Assembly (NCBI GenBank): GCA_017436675.1
Contig: JAFSCS010000033.1
Span: 1 to 32,905, forward strand
From: Clostridia bacterium
GTDB taxonomy: Bacteria; Bacillota; Clostridia; Oscillospirales; CAG-382
Length of the DNA: 32,905 nucleotides
Direction: 5' to 3'
The position numbers and the translations under genes are program-made. Each line of letters opens with the position of its first letter. Position 1 is the first letter of the stretch. The notes beneath the pieces were generated by a model, which saw nothing but the letters and a program-made list of their open reading frames with translations, was not told the DNA's origin and searched no databases. Shown in pieces: positions 8,651-17,804 of this stretch.

Positions 8651-9118
8651 ATGGCAATATTGAATATACTCACCGAGGGTGATGAAACGCTCCGTAAAAC
8701 GAGCAGAAAAGTTGAAATAATTAATTCGCGTATACACACGCTGCTTGATGATATGAGAGAAACACTCATCGAGTCGGGCGGAGTCGGACTTGCCGCACCG
8801 CAGGTCGGAGTGCTCAGAAGAGTAGTGCTCGTTGATAACGGCGAGGAGATACTTGAGCTGATCAATCCCGAGATACTTGAGACGAGCGGCATCCAAGAGG
8901 ACAGAGAGGGCTGTCTCTCCTGCCCGAATAAATGGGGGATCGTGAAGCGTCCGATGAAGGTGAAGCTGCGTGCACTTGACAGATTCGGCAAATCGCAGAT
9001 ATATACCGCAACGGGACTTACCGCACGTTGCTTCTGCCACGAATGTGACCATCTCGACGGAACGCTCTTTCTCGATAAGGTCGAAAGAATGTTGACTCCC
9101 GAGGAGCTTGAGGACTGA
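8651..9118 (+). CDS. def: Peptide deformylase
   Basis: 155 residues. All three deformylase motifs are present: GVGLAAPQVG (44-53, Gln51), EGCLS (86-90, metal ligand Cys88) and HECDH (130-134, metal ligands His130 and His134, catalytic Glu131). The enzyme removes the N-formyl group from nascent proteins at the ribosome. It shares one base with the fmt start codon, which couples removal of the formyl group with its addition to initiator tRNA. Ribosome binding site AAAGGGA precedes the ATG. Confidence 0.97.
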   Translation: MAILNILTEGDETLRKTSRKVEIINSRIHTLLDDMRETLIESGGVGLAAPQVGVLRRVVLVDNGEEILELINPEILETSGIQEDREGCLSCPNKWGIVKRPMKVKLRALDRFGKSQIYTATGLTARCFCHECDHLDGTLFLDKVERMLTPEELED

Positions 9119-10023
9119 TGAGAGTAATTTATATGGGCACACCCGATTTCTCGGTGTTGCCGCTTAGAAGGATAGCAGAGCGTCACGAGGTCGTTTTGGC
9201 AGTGACTCAACCCGATAAACCGAAGGGCAGAGGATATAAAATGCTACCGACACCCGTGAAGGAATGCGCACAGTCGCTCGGTATCGAGGTGTATCAGCCC
9301 GAAAAGATCAACGACGAGGCTGTGATCGAATATTTGAGAAGCTTTGAGGCAGATATCATCGTCGTTGCCGCATACGGAAAGAAGCTTCCCGTTTCGATAC
9401 TCGAGATGCCGAAATATAAGTGCATCAATATCCATGCCTCGCTTTTGCCGAGGTACAGAGGTGCCGCACCCATCAACCGCGCGATAATGAACGGTGACAA
9501 AACGGGCGGCGTCACGATAATGAATATGGCAGAGGGTATGGATACGGGTGACATCATTCTCCAACGGAGCTTTGACATCAGCACGATGACCGCGGGCGAA
9601 TACCACGACCGTCTCAGTGAGGTCGGAAGTGACGCCGTGCTCGAAGCGATGGAGCTCATCGAAAGCGGAAGGGCTTGTCCCGTAAAGCAGAACGATGACG
9701 AGGCGACACACGCCGCAAAGATCACGAAGGAAGAATGCCTCGTGGAATTTGATATGAACGCCACAGCGGCGTATAATAAGATAAGAGGACTTTCTCCCGT
9801 GCCTTGCGCATATATAGTTTTGAACGGAAAACGTATAAAGATAGTCGAATGTGAGCTGTCTTGTGACGAGGGAGAGCCGGGAAAGGTGCTCTGTGCCGAT
9901 AAAAACGGGATCAAGATCGCGTTTGTCGGCGGAAGTATAGTGTTGAAGCGTATTCGTCCCGAGGGCAGCGGTGAGATGACCGCTTGGGCATACGTGCTCG
10001 GCCACGAGGCTGAATTCAGATAA
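9118..10023 (+). CDS. fmt: Methionyl-tRNA formyltransferase
   Basis: 301 residues. The N-terminal formyltransferase domain has MGTPDFSVLPL at the start and the catalytic segment INIHASLLPRYRGAAPI (about 103-120), followed by EGMDTGDI near 140 containing the catalytic aspartate. The C-terminal OB-like domain begins near 200 (YNKIRGLSPVPCAY). It formylates Met-tRNA for translation initiation using 10-formyltetrahydrofolate. The start codon overlaps the def stop by one base, so it is translationally coupled. Confidence 0.97.
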   Translation: MRVIYMGTPDFSVLPLRRIAERHEVVLAVTQPDKPKGRGYKMLPTPVKECAQSLGIEVYQPEKINDEAVIEYLRSFEADIIVVAAYGKKLPVSILEMPKYKCINIHASLLPRYRGAAPINRAIMNGDKTGGVTIMNMAEGMDTGDIILQRSFDISTMTAGEYHDRLSEVGSDAVLEAMELIESGRACPVKQNDDEATHAAKITKEECLVEFDMNATAAYNKIRGLSPVPCAYIVLNGKRIKIVECELSCDEGEPGKVLCADKNGIKIAFVGGSIVLKRIRPEGSGEMTAWAYVLGHEAEFR

Positions 10024-10037
10024 GTAGAGGACAAAAA

Positions 10038-11279
10038 ATGAGAAATGCAAGAGCTCTTGCAATGTCGACTGTCAGCAGATGTACGCACGACGGAGCATTT
10101 TCAAATATTGAGCTGTCGAACAGCATCGATGCCGCACAGCTGAGCGAGGCGGACAAAAATCTTTATGCCTCACTTGTATATACGACGCTCGAGAATCTTT
10201 TGACGATAGATCATTTTATCGATAAGGTCAGCAACAGAAAAATGGCTGATACCGACGAGCAGATAAAAAATATCCTCCGCATCGGCACTTGCCAGATAAT
10301 GTTTATGGATAAGATACCCGAGTCGGCGGCGTGCGATGAGAGCGTGAAGCTCGCCTATAAGAGCGCAAAGCCATACGTAAACGGCGTGCTTCGAAATATG
10401 TGTCGGATGAAGGACGAGCTGAGAAAAGGACTCGAAAAAGCAAGTCTTTCGGTCAGATTTTCCGTCAGCGAGGATATATGCTCACTCATAAAGGAGCAGT
10501 ATCCAAGGGACTATATAAAAATACTCGAGGGATTTTCCTATCGACTTCCGCTTTGCCTTCGCGTCAATACACTCCGTACCAATTCGGAGACGGTCGCGGC
10601 ACAGACGGAGGGAAGACTGCACGCGGAGATATCCGATTGCGTTACCGTCAACAAAAACGTTGCCGCGGTCGCAAAAGCATCGGGAGACGATTATTTCATC
10701 CAAGGCGTTCCGTCGCAGTTCGCGATAAAGCTGCTCGGCGCGAAAAAGGGAGAAACAGTTATCGATATGTGCTCCTGCCCGGGCGGAAAAAGCTTTTCGA
10801 CGGCACTTGAGATGGAGAATGAAGGAAGAATTATTTCCGCGGATATCCACAAGAATAAGCTACATCTCGTCGAGGCAATGGCAGAAAAGCTCGGTATCAC
10901 TATCATCGAAACGATGTGCGCCGACGGCAGAAATGAAAACGAGTCGCTTATCGGCGTTGCGGACAGAGTGATCTGCGACGTGCCGTGCTCCTCGCTCGGC
11001 GTAATAAATTCAAAACAAGAAATCAGATATAAAAATAAAGAAAGCTTCGAAAGACTTCCCGAAATACAGTATGAGATACTGAAAAACGGTGGAAAATATC
11101 TTAAGAAGGGCGGAAGCATGATCTATTCCACCTGCACGTTCAACAAAAAGGAGAACGGCGAGGTCGTCGGAAGATTCCTTCGTGAAAACGAGGGCTTCAA
11201 GCTCACCTATGAGCGTCAGTTTATGATGCATACCGACAAAACGGAAGGCTTTTACGTTGCAAAGCTCACAAGGATCTAG
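10038..11279 (+). CDS. rsmB: 16S rRNA m5C967 methyltransferase RsmB
   Basis: 413 residues. The N-terminal NusB-like RNA-binding domain spans about 1-130. The methyltransferase domain has MCSCPGGKSF (SAM-binding motif I, near 243), CDVPCSSLG (motif IV with the release cysteine, near 313) and STCTF (motif VI with the catalytic cysteine, near 363). It methylates a helix 31 cytosine of 16S rRNA. The gene follows fmt by 14 bases with a GAGGA ribosome binding site, the standard fmt-rsmB pairing. Confidence 0.95.
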   Translation: MRNARALAMSTVSRCTHDGAFSNIELSNSIDAAQLSEADKNLYASLVYTTLENLLTIDHFIDKVSNRKMADTDEQIKNILRIGTCQIMFMDKIPESAACDESVKLAYKSAKPYVNGVLRNMCRMKDELRKGLEKASLSVRFSVSEDICSLIKEQYPRDYIKILEGFSYRLPLCLRVNTLRTNSETVAAQTEGRLHAEISDCVTVNKNVAAVAKASGDDYFIQGVPSQFAIKLLGAKKGETVIDMCSCPGGKSFSTALEMENEGRIISADIHKNKLHLVEAMAEKLGITIIETMCADGRNENESLIGVADRVICDVPCSSLGVINSKQEIRYKNKESFERLPEIQYEILKNGGKYLKKGGSMIYSTCTFNKKENGEVVGRFLRENEGFKLTYERQFMMHTDKTEGFYVAKLTRI

Positions 11280-11289
11280 GGAAAAAAGT

Positions 11290-12318
11290 ATGATCGAACT
11301 GAAAGGCTTGAGCGTCGAAGAACTCGAGCAGTTTGCAATCTCCATCGGTGAAAAAGCGTTTCGAGGACGCCAAATATTTTCGTTTCTCGCGGCGGGTAAG
11401 TCGATAGAGGAGATGACGAGCCTTTCGTTGCCGTTGAGAACGAAGCTGCGCGAGATAGCGGACGATACCGTCGCTGAGATCGAGCGAAAGCAGGTCAGCG
11501 CATCGGACGGAACGATAAAATACCTCTATCGCTTCGCCGACGGTGAGCTTGTCGAAAGCGTTTTGCTGAGGTATAAGCACGGAAACAGCATCTGTATCTC
11601 GACTCAAGCGGGATGCAGGATGGGATGCTCGTTTTGTGCATCTACGATAAACGGATTTCGACGCAATTTGACGGCGGCAGAGATACTCGAGCAGGTCATC
11701 AGAACTCAATACGATTCAGGTCAAAGGATCTCGAATATCGTGCTGATGGGTATCGGCGAGCCGCTTGACAATTTTGATAACGTTATAAAATTCCTTCATC
11801 TCGTCAACGACGAGAGGGGAATGAATATCGGAATGCGCCATATCTCGCTCTCCACCTGCGGACTCGTTGACAGAATATACGATCTTGCCGAGCTCGGATT
11901 GCAGGTAACTCTTTCGGTCTCGTTACACGCGACGAACCAAAAAACGAGAGAGGCGATAATGCCGATCGCGAAAAAATATGATTTTGAAACGCTTCTGAAG
12001 GCGTGTGCCGATTATGAATTGGCGACGAAGCGCAGAATATCGTTCGAGTATTCAATGATCGACGGCGTCAACGACAGCAGCGAGGCGGCTCACGAGCTGG
12101 GCAGTGCGCTGAAGGGTACGCTTGCACACGTGAATTTGATACCCTTGAACCACGTCGATGAAAAAAGCTACAGAAAAAGCAAACGACAAAATATCGAGAA
12201 TTTCAAATCGATTCTCGAAAAATATAAATTGAGCGTGACGGTACGCCGTTCGCTCGGAAACGATATCGAAGCCTCGTGCGGACAGCTCAGGGCAAAAAGC
12301 ATGAAGGAAAAGAAATGA
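11290..12318 (+). CDS. rlmN: Dual-specificity 23S rRNA/tRNA methyltransferase RlmN
   Basis: 342 residues, family-typical. The radical SAM cluster motif is CRMGCSFC (about 108-115), preceded by CISTQAGC, and the methyl-carrying cysteine sits in IEASCGQL near 330. Other family marks are NIVLMGIGEPLDNFDNV and NVDEKSYRKS-like LIPLNHVDE. RlmN makes 2-methyladenosine at A2503 of 23S rRNA and A37 of some tRNAs. The ATG at 11290 is chosen over 11257 because the earlier start would run into rsmB and lacks a ribosome binding site, while 11290 gives a normal-length protein. Confidence 0.96.
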   Translation: MIELKGLSVEELEQFAISIGEKAFRGRQIFSFLAAGKSIEEMTSLSLPLRTKLREIADDTVAEIERKQVSASDGTIKYLYRFADGELVESVLLRYKHGNSICISTQAGCRMGCSFCASTINGFRRNLTAAEILEQVIRTQYDSGQRISNIVLMGIGEPLDNFDNVIKFLHLVNDERGMNIGMRHISLSTCGLVDRIYDLAELGLQVTLSVSLHATNQKTREAIMPIAKKYDFETLLKACADYELATKRRISFEYSMIDGVNDSSEAAHELGSALKGTLAHVNLIPLNHVDEKSYRKSKRQNIENFKSILEKYKLSVTVRRSLGNDIEASCGQLRAKSMKEKK

Positions 12319-12331
12319 GGAGGTAGACTTG

Positions 12332-13078
12332 ATGGATTGTTTTGGAAAAACGGACATCGGAAGACGTCGTAAGAACAATCAGGACACGTTCCGCATCTTG
12401 AAAAGAGATGAATTGAAGATCGCCGTCGTGTGCGACGGAATGGGCGGAGCGGCAGGCGGAGGCGTCGCGAGTAATATCGCCGCTGACGTATTTATATCGA
12501 GTATGAAGGTGATGCTGGATACAGTCGAGCTTGCGGAGCTTGATGATAACCAACGAGTCGATCTGCTCGTTCGTGCGGGAAAGGACGCAAACATCGCCGT
12601 GTATAAGGACGCGAACGAATACGCCGACCTTGAGGGTATGGGCACAACGCTCGTGGCGTGCATGGTGTATGACGGAAAATTATACATAGTCAACGCAGGA
12701 GACAGCCGTCTGTATATCTCGAAGGGGAGAGGTAACGGTGCAAGGCTGTTCCAAATAACGAAGGACCATTCGCTCGTGCAAGAGCTGTTTGAACAGGGAC
12801 GGATCACTGCCGCGGAGGCACAAAGCCATCCGTACAGAAATTATATCCTTCGTGCACTCGGGATCGAGAGCGAACTTTCGTTCGACTATTTCATCGTCGA
12901 TGACGGATTTGATGCGGTGCTGCTCTGCAGCGACGGATTGACGAACTTCGTCGGCGAAACGGAGCTTTTGAAAACGCTCTCCTCGGCAATGAGCTCGGAG
13001 GAGAAGGTCGAGCTTCTTGTGAACAGAGCAAACGAGAACGGCGGCGGTGATAATATAACCGCAGTCGTGTTACAATAA
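12332..13078 (+). CDS. prpC: PP2C-family Ser/Thr protein phosphatase (PrpC/Stp)
   Basis: 248 residues. Metal-binding motifs of bacterial PP2C are all visible: RRKNNQD near 12-18, VCDGMGGAAGG near 34, GTTLVACM, NAGDSRLYI, LLCSDGLTNFV and GGDNITAVVL at the C-terminus. It is soluble with no membrane segment. It reverses phosphorylation by the PASTA kinase encoded directly downstream (27-base gap), the classic PrpC/PrkC pair. The ATG at 12332 is preferred to an in-frame TTG at 12329: GAGGAGG lies 8 bases before the ATG. Confidence 0.96.
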   Translation: MDCFGKTDIGRRRKNNQDTFRILKRDELKIAVVCDGMGGAAGGGVASNIAADVFISSMKVMLDTVELAELDDNQRVDLLVRAGKDANIAVYKDANEYADLEGMGTTLVACMVYDGKLYIVNAGDSRLYISKGRGNGARLFQITKDHSLVQELFEQGRITAAEAQSHPYRNYILRALGIESELSFDYFIVDDGFDAVLLCSDGLTNFVGETELLKTLSSAMSSEEKVELLVNRANENGGGDNITAVVLQ

Positions 13079-13105
13079 ATCAGCTTTCTGTGAAAGGAAA
13101 AAATA

Positions 13106-15277
13106 ATGGATAATTCGAGATATGAAATATTCGTCGGCAAGGTGCTTGACGGCAGATATAAAATACTTGAGCTTGTCGGTGTTGGGGGAATGGCTTTCGT
13201 CTTGAAGGCGGAGGATATGGTGATGAACCGTATCGTTGCAATAAAGATACTCAACGAGGAATTTAACGGCGACGAACAGGCTGAGCAACGCTTCATCAAC
13301 GAGTCGAAGGCAGTTGCGATGCTTTCTCACAAAAATATCGTAAATATCTATGACGTCGCGATCTATCCCGATATGAAATATATCGTAATGGAATACCTTG
13401 ACGGCATCACTCTCAAGGAGTACCTCAATTACAAGGGAAGATTACAATGGAAAGAGGCGTGCTACTATATCTGCCAGATCCTTTTGGCACTCGAGCACGC
13501 ACACAGCAAGGGCGTTATCCACCGCGATATCAAGCCCCAAAATATAATACTTCTCAAAAACGGCGAGATCAAGGTCACAGACTTCGGTATCGCAAAGCTT
13601 CCGACCGGCGCACCGCTTACGATGACCGACAAGGCGATCGGAACGGTCTACTATATCTCGCCCGAGCAAGCAGGCGGAAAAACGACCGATTTCTATTCCG
13701 ACCTTTATTCTGTCGGCGTAATGCTTTATGAATGTGTAACGGGCAGCCTTCCGTTCGTTGCGACCAGCCCGATCACCGTTGCGATGATGCAGATCAACGA
13801 TGCACCTCGCGATCCGTCGGAGATCGAGCCGGAGCTTCCGAAGGGACTCGTGCAGATCATTTTGAAGGCGATGGAAAAAGCCCCCGAGGATCGCTTCCGC
13901 TCGGCACACGGAATGCTTCGTGCGATGGAGCAGATCGTGGGAGATCCCGAAATGATCTTTGACTTCGCGGCAATAGTTGAGCCCGAGCCCGAGATCGAGG
14001 AGACTGCGACATCATCACTCACGATCGAAAAGCCGTCGGAGATCGTCTACGTTCCCGAAACCGTGATCGACGAGACCGAGGAGACGAAGCAGTCCTCCGA
14101 AACACCCACGCCGATCCCGATCAGACGCAGACCGCCGAGAAGACGCCGCAGAAGAAGAAAAGAAAAGGGCGGCGGACTTTTGTCCGTTATCGCAGGCGTA
14201 ACGTTCGCATTCATCGTGGTCGCGCTCGTTTCAGGCGGAATACTCGCATACAAGGTTATTCAGCACATCGGAAATCAACCGAAGGACGATTACCTTGAGA
14301 TAACCGTGCCCGAGCTTATCGGAGAGGTGTTCGACGAGGAGTTCGAGAAGGAGCTTCTTGAACAAAAGATCAGAGTGTTGAAGATCACCTATACCTATAA
14401 CGCAGAGTTTGCGGACGGTGAGATCATCTCTCAATCGCCGCTTCCCGATGCGATCAGAAAGATCTCGCGCGAGGGTGAATACGTTGACGTAACACTCAGC
14501 GTAAGTCTCGGAAAGGGTAGCGTGGTGTTGCCCGATCTCAAATATTACGACAAGCGTGAAGCGGAAAGCTTTCTCAAAAAATATAATATCAACGTACAAA
14601 AGCTGTATACACAGCACGACACTATCCTCGACGGCTACGTTGTCAGCACCTCTCCCGAGGCGGGGCAGGTGGTCAACGCAGGTGATATAGTATACGTCTA
14701 TATCAGCCAAGGTCAAGAGGTCGAAATGGTCAAGGTCCCGTTGCTTATGGGCTTGACGCTTGAAAAGGCGGAGATCGAGCTCGATAAGGTGAAGCTCTCG
14801 CTCGGTGAGGTCAAATATGAGGTCACAAACGAGCTTCTCGACGATGGAAAGATCATCTTCCAAGCCGTATCAGAGGGACAAAAGGTTGCCGCATATTCGA
14901 CAGAGATCAACGTAACGGTAGCGAAATACGAGGAACCCGTGGTTTCCGAGCCCGAGATCTCCGATGAAAGCATCGCCGATGAAAGCGTTGGTGATGAAAG
15001 CCTCGGCGATGAGAGTGTTGGAGACGAGAGCGTTGGCGATGTCCCGTCCGTTGACGAGAGCACCGATACTCCTCCCGCAGAAGAAAGCACGGAGGCTCCT
15101 CCCGCAGAAGAAAGCACGGAGGCTCCTCCCGCAGAGGAAAGCACGGAGGCTCCTCCCGCAGAGGAAAGCACGGAGGCTCCTCCCGCAGAGGAAAGTACGG
15201 ATACTCCTCCCGCAGAGGAAAGCACGGAGACTCCTCCTGCAGAAGAAAGCGAGGAAGTGCCTAATCCATGGGGATGA
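13106..15277 (+). CDS. prkC: PASTA-domain Ser/Thr protein kinase (PrkC/StkP type)
   Basis: 723 residues. The kinase domain (about 10-275) has the glycine loop GVGGMAFV, catalytic lysine in VAIKIL, HRDIKPQN near 139, DFGIAK and the activation segment GTVYYISPEQ. A long acidic linker and a strongly basic patch (RRRPPRRRRRRRK) lead to one transmembrane helix (about 360-383). Outside the cell are three PASTA repeats (about 395-615), which bind muropeptides or lipid II in this family. The protein ends in a low-complexity tail: a DES-rich stretch, then seven nine-residue ESTEAPPAE-type units. The last 10 bases overlap rsgA. It likely senses the cell-wall state and controls growth, division and spore germination, as homologues do. 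Length of the tail may vary between strains because the units are near-identical in DNA. Confidence 0.96.
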   Translation: MDNSRYEIFVGKVLDGRYKILELVGVGGMAFVLKAEDMVMNRIVAIKILNEEFNGDEQAEQRFINESKAVAMLSHKNIVNIYDVAIYPDMKYIVMEYLDGITLKEYLNYKGRLQWKEACYYICQILLALEHAHSKGVIHRDIKPQNIILLKNGEIKVTDFGIAKLPTGAPLTMTDKAIGTVYYISPEQAGGKTTDFYSDLYSVGVMLYECVTGSLPFVATSPITVAMMQINDAPRDPSEIEPELPKGLVQIILKAMEKAPEDRFRSAHGMLRAMEQIVGDPEMIFDFAAIVEPEPEIEETATSSLTIEKPSEIVYVPETVIDETEETKQSSETPTPIPIRRRPPRRRRRRRKEKGGGLLSVIAGVTFAFIVVALVSGGILAYKVIQHIGNQPKDDYLEITVPELIGEVFDEEFEKELLEQKIRVLKITYTYNAEFADGEIISQSPLPDAIRKISREGEYVDVTLSVSLGKGSVVLPDLKYYDKREAESFLKKYNINVQKLYTQHDTILDGYVVSTSPEAGQVVNAGDIVYVYISQGQEVEMVKVPLLMGLTLEKAEIELDKVKLSLGEVKYEVTNELLDDGKIIFQAVSEGQKVAAYSTEINVTVAKYEEPVVSEPEISDESIADESVGDESLGDESVGDESVGDVPSVDESTDTPPAEESTEAPPAEESTEAPPAEESTEAPPAEESTEAPPAEESTDTPPAEESTETPPAEESEEVPNPWG
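15056..15244 (+). repeat. 27-bp minisatellite in the kinase tail, seven units
   Basis: Seven in-frame 27-base units starting at 15056, 15083, 15110, 15137, 15164, 15191 and 15218, each encoding ESTxxPPAE (xx = DT, EA, EA, EA, EA, DT, ET). The four central units are near identical at DNA level. Just before (about 14962-15043) is a looser 15-base repeat encoding DESxG. Slippage would add or lose nine residues without a frameshift. Confidence 0.9.
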
Positions 15278-16164
15278 ACGACGAGCTTCGCGGAAGGATA
15301 TTAGTCGGTCAAAAGGGACTGTATACGGTTGAGACCGATCGTGGAAGCGTGATGTGTAAGGCAGGCAGTAAGCTTCGTAAGGATGGTATAAAATTGCTTT
15401 GCGGCGACAACGTTTTCTATCGTCTCAACGACGACGGAAGCGGTTTTATCGTCGGCATCGATGAGCGAAAAAACGATTTTATCCGTCCGCCCGTTGCGAA
15501 TATGGACCTGATAGTTATCGTGGCGGCGGTGAAGAGCCCCGATCCCGATATAAAAAGCATCAATATGCTGACGGCAATAGCACATTCAAAGGGCACGGAC
15601 GTGGTGATAGTGTTGAATAAGACCGACCTCTCCGACCCGACCGAGCTGAAGACTATCTTCGAGAAATGCGGATATACCGTAATTTGCACGAATGCAGTCA
15701 GCGGTGAGGGAGTGAGCGAGATACATAATTTGATAAAAGGGAAAACTTGCTTCTTTGCGGGTGTTTCGGGCGTCGGTAAATCGAGCCTGCTCCATTCGCT
15801 TTTCCCCGAAATATCGACCGAGATCGGTGATATTTCGAAAAAGATATTGCGCGGAAAGAATACGACGCGACACACACAGCTCTATAAGGTCGGCGAAAAA
15901 ACGTATCTCGCCGATTCGCCGGGCTTTGGGATGCTCGACTTTCTGAATTTCGATCTGATGGACCCCGATTCGCTTTGCGATTCGTTTCCCGAGATGGTCG
16001 AATATATGACACGATGCAAATATAAAAAGTGCAGTCACACGAAGGAAGATGGCTGCGCGGTCATAAAAGCGGTCGAGGATGGCATCATCCCCCGTGAACG
16101 TCACGAGGCTTTTTGTGAGCTCCATCGATTGATGGCGCTAAAAAAAGAAAGACGCTATTCTTGA
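15268..16164 (+). CDS. rsgA: Ribosome small-subunit biogenesis GTPase RsgA
   Basis: 298 residues. The circularly permuted GTPase order is clear: an N-terminal OB-fold, then G4 NKTD (about 116-119), then G1 GVSGVGKSS (about 165-173), then G3 DSPGFG (near 216). The C-terminal zinc module has Cys and His in CKYKKCSHTKEDGC (about 250-263). RsgA assists late 30S maturation. Two starts are possible, ATG 15268 and ATG 15274, the latter in an ATGA overlap with the kinase stop; GAGGAAG at 15251-15257 fits 15268 better. Its TGA stop (16162-16164) lies inside the -35 box of the next promoter. rpe and thiN, which often follow rsgA, are absent. Confidence 0.95.
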   Translation: MGMNDELRGRILVGQKGLYTVETDRGSVMCKAGSKLRKDGIKLLCGDNVFYRLNDDGSGFIVGIDERKNDFIRPPVANMDLIVIVAAVKSPDPDIKSINMLTAIAHSKGTDVVIVLNKTDLSDPTELKTIFEKCGYTVICTNAVSGEGVSEIHNLIKGKTCFFAGVSGVGKSSLLHSLFPEISTEIGDISKKILRGKNTTRHTQLYKVGEKTYLADSPGFGMLDFLNFDLMDPDSLCDSFPEMVEYMTRCKYKKCSHTKEDGCAVIKAVEDGIIPRERHEAFCELHRLMALKKERRYS

Positions 16165-16189
16165 CAAAATTTCTTTGCTGTATTATAAT
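16161..16189 (+). promoter_or_regulatory. Consensus sigma-A promoter of the lipoprotein array
   Basis: Perfect TTGACA (16161-16166) and perfect TATAAT (16184-16189) with a 17-base spacer. The -35 hexamer overlaps the rsgA stop codon. Transcription should start near 16196, giving a leader of about 58 bases with a small hairpin. Confidence 0.88.
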
Positions 16190-16210
16190 AATCAATATAT
16201 TATCAGACTG

Positions 16211-16225
16211 CCGAGAGCTTCTCGG
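16211..16225 (+). promoter_or_regulatory. 5'-leader hairpin of the lipoprotein array mRNA
   Basis: CCGAGA (16211-16216) and TCTCGG (16220-16225) pair around a three-base loop, about 15 bases into the predicted transcript. No T tract follows, so it is not a terminator. It could protect the 5' end of the mRNA. The leader is too short for a known riboswitch. Confidence 0.45.
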
Positions 16226-16253
16226 AAAACAGACTAATTTGGAGGATATTCAA

Positions 16254-17774
16254 ATGAAAAGAATACTTGCCCTTTTGCTCGTGGGTATGATGCTCCTCGC
16301 ACTCGTTGCGTGTGGCGGAAACGAAGACACGAGCAAGGCGGAATCAACACCAAACGACGTTTCGACGGAGACCTCGACAGAGGAATCTGAAACCGAAATA
16401 GTTTATGAAGCAAAGATCCCCGAAGGCTTTGAGTTCTTCAAGGAGGAATACGTTATTTTAACGACGGGAACTAACCTCGATAACGTAAAAACACCTGAGT
16501 TCGGATGGCATTCCGACGAGCTTGAGTCGAGCGTTCTCAACGACGCTATCGCTAACAGAAACCTCAAGGTCGAGCAGCTCACAGGCGTTAAGATCGTCGA
16601 GGATATGGTCGCTGACCCGAACAGAATGCAATCGGGTGAGATGGTTTCTCACATTCAAACTCAAATAGGCGGCGGTACCGCTGACTTTGACCTCGTAGCT
16701 CCTTCTATCTATGCAACCGCAGCAGTTGCAAAGCAAGGCTTCCTTTACGACCTCAACTCAGTTGATAATATGCAGCTTGAGAGCGAGTGGTGGGATACGT
16801 TCCTTGCTAACGAAGCGGCTATCGACGGAAAATTGTTCTTTATCACCGGCGATATCGGTTCGGGAAGCCGTGGCTCGTTGACAGCCGTATATTTCAACAA
16901 AGAAACAGTTCGCGAGCTTGACCTCGGTGATCCCTATGAGCTTGTAAGATCGAAAAAGTGGACACTCGACGTTGTTTTGGAATGGTCGAAGAAGATCTCC
17001 CAAGACCTCGATAACGACGGTGTCATCAACTATAAAGACAAATTCGGTATGGGCGGACAAAACGATAACGTTTGGGCGTTCTTCTATGGCTCGGGCGAGA
17101 CTATCTCCTCGAAAAATGAAGCAGGCAGACCTGTTATCACTATCAAAAACGACCGCAGCACAGCAGTAGTAGATAAAATAGCAGAGATCGTTACAAATAA
17201 AGATTATTTCATCAATGCTAACGACTTCTTCGGTGCTGAGGGAACGGACTCTCCCGCAACACTTCTTTCAAAAGCATTCTCCGAGGGCAGAAGCTTGTTC
17301 TTCTGCGAGAACCTCAACAACGTTGAGGACCTCAGAAATATGGAATTTGATTTCGGTATCCTTCCGACTCCTCTCTATGACGAAGCACAAGAAAGATACT
17401 ATTCGCTCCTTAACTGCTGGGTAAGTAATGCGTTCGGTATTCCCAGCAATCTCACACCCGAAGAAGCTGACCTCTCCGCAGTAATATTCAACGTACTCTC
17501 TGCTGAGGGTAAAAACACGGTAATGCCCGCATACGTTGAGACGACACTCAAGGGACAACGCTTCCGTGACGACGAAAGTAAAGAAATGCTCGATATCATC
17601 TTCGATAACATCGGTTGTGATATCGGACACATCTACGACTTCGGCTCTATGGGCGGTCAAGTGCTCCACCAGATCCCGAAGGGCGGAAACTTTGTTTCTC
17701 TCGTTGATTCCTATATGAACGCGGCAAATGCAGCGATCGACAACCTCATGGACGCTTTCGCTGCGATCGAATAA
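16254..17774 (+). CDS. Lipoprotein, ABC sugar-binding-like protein, array copy 1
   Basis: 506 residues. A lipoprotein signal peptide ends at LVAC with Cys20, followed by a Ser/Thr/Glu linker to about 50. The mature domain resembles family 1 extracellular solute-binding proteins. Landmarks shared by all six copies: SSVLNDAIANRN, a WW pair (SEWWDTF), TGDIGSGSRGSLTAVYFNKE, an acidic EF-hand-like loop DLDNDGVINYKDKFG, LPTPLYDEAQERYYSLLNCW, EGKN, RDDESKEMLDII and GCDIGH. It would sit on the outer face of the membrane and capture a ligand, probably a saccharide (inference). The ATG at 16254 with GGAGGA 8 bases before is chosen over an upstream TTG at 16161 that lies in the promoter. No permease is adjacent. 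Copy 2 is its closest relative in the array. Confidence 0.85.
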   Translation: MKRILALLLVGMMLLALVACGGNEDTSKAESTPNDVSTETSTEESETEIVYEAKIPEGFEFFKEEYVILTTGTNLDNVKTPEFGWHSDELESSVLNDAIANRNLKVEQLTGVKIVEDMVADPNRMQSGEMVSHIQTQIGGGTADFDLVAPSIYATAAVAKQGFLYDLNSVDNMQLESEWWDTFLANEAAIDGKLFFITGDIGSGSRGSLTAVYFNKETVRELDLGDPYELVRSKKWTLDVVLEWSKKISQDLDNDGVINYKDKFGMGGQNDNVWAFFYGSGETISSKNEAGRPVITIKNDRSTAVVDKIAEIVTNKDYFINANDFFGAEGTDSPATLLSKAFSEGRSLFFCENLNNVEDLRNMEFDFGILPTPLYDEAQERYYSLLNCWVSNAFGIPSNLTPEEADLSAVIFNVLSAEGKNTVMPAYVETTLKGQRFRDDESKEMLDIIFDNIGCDIGHIYDFGSMGGQVLHQIPKGGNFVSLVDSYMNAANAAIDNLMDAFAAIE

Positions 17775-17804
17775 TAAATAAAAAACGAAAAGGTAGAACA
17801 GTTT

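Noticed and set aside
14713..15225. Minus-strand low-complexity open frame opposite the kinase tail
   Set aside because: It is the mirror of the 27-base coding repeats, which keep all frames open.
16190..16253. Riboswitch controlling the lipoprotein array
   Set aside because: The predicted leader is under 60 bases and has only one six-base-pair hairpin, too little for a known aptamer plus switch.
16161..16253. Extended start of array copy 1 at TTG 16161
   Set aside because: This would translate the promoter region and place the signal peptide internally; the ATG at 16254 has a strong ribosome binding site and a proper lipoprotein signal.
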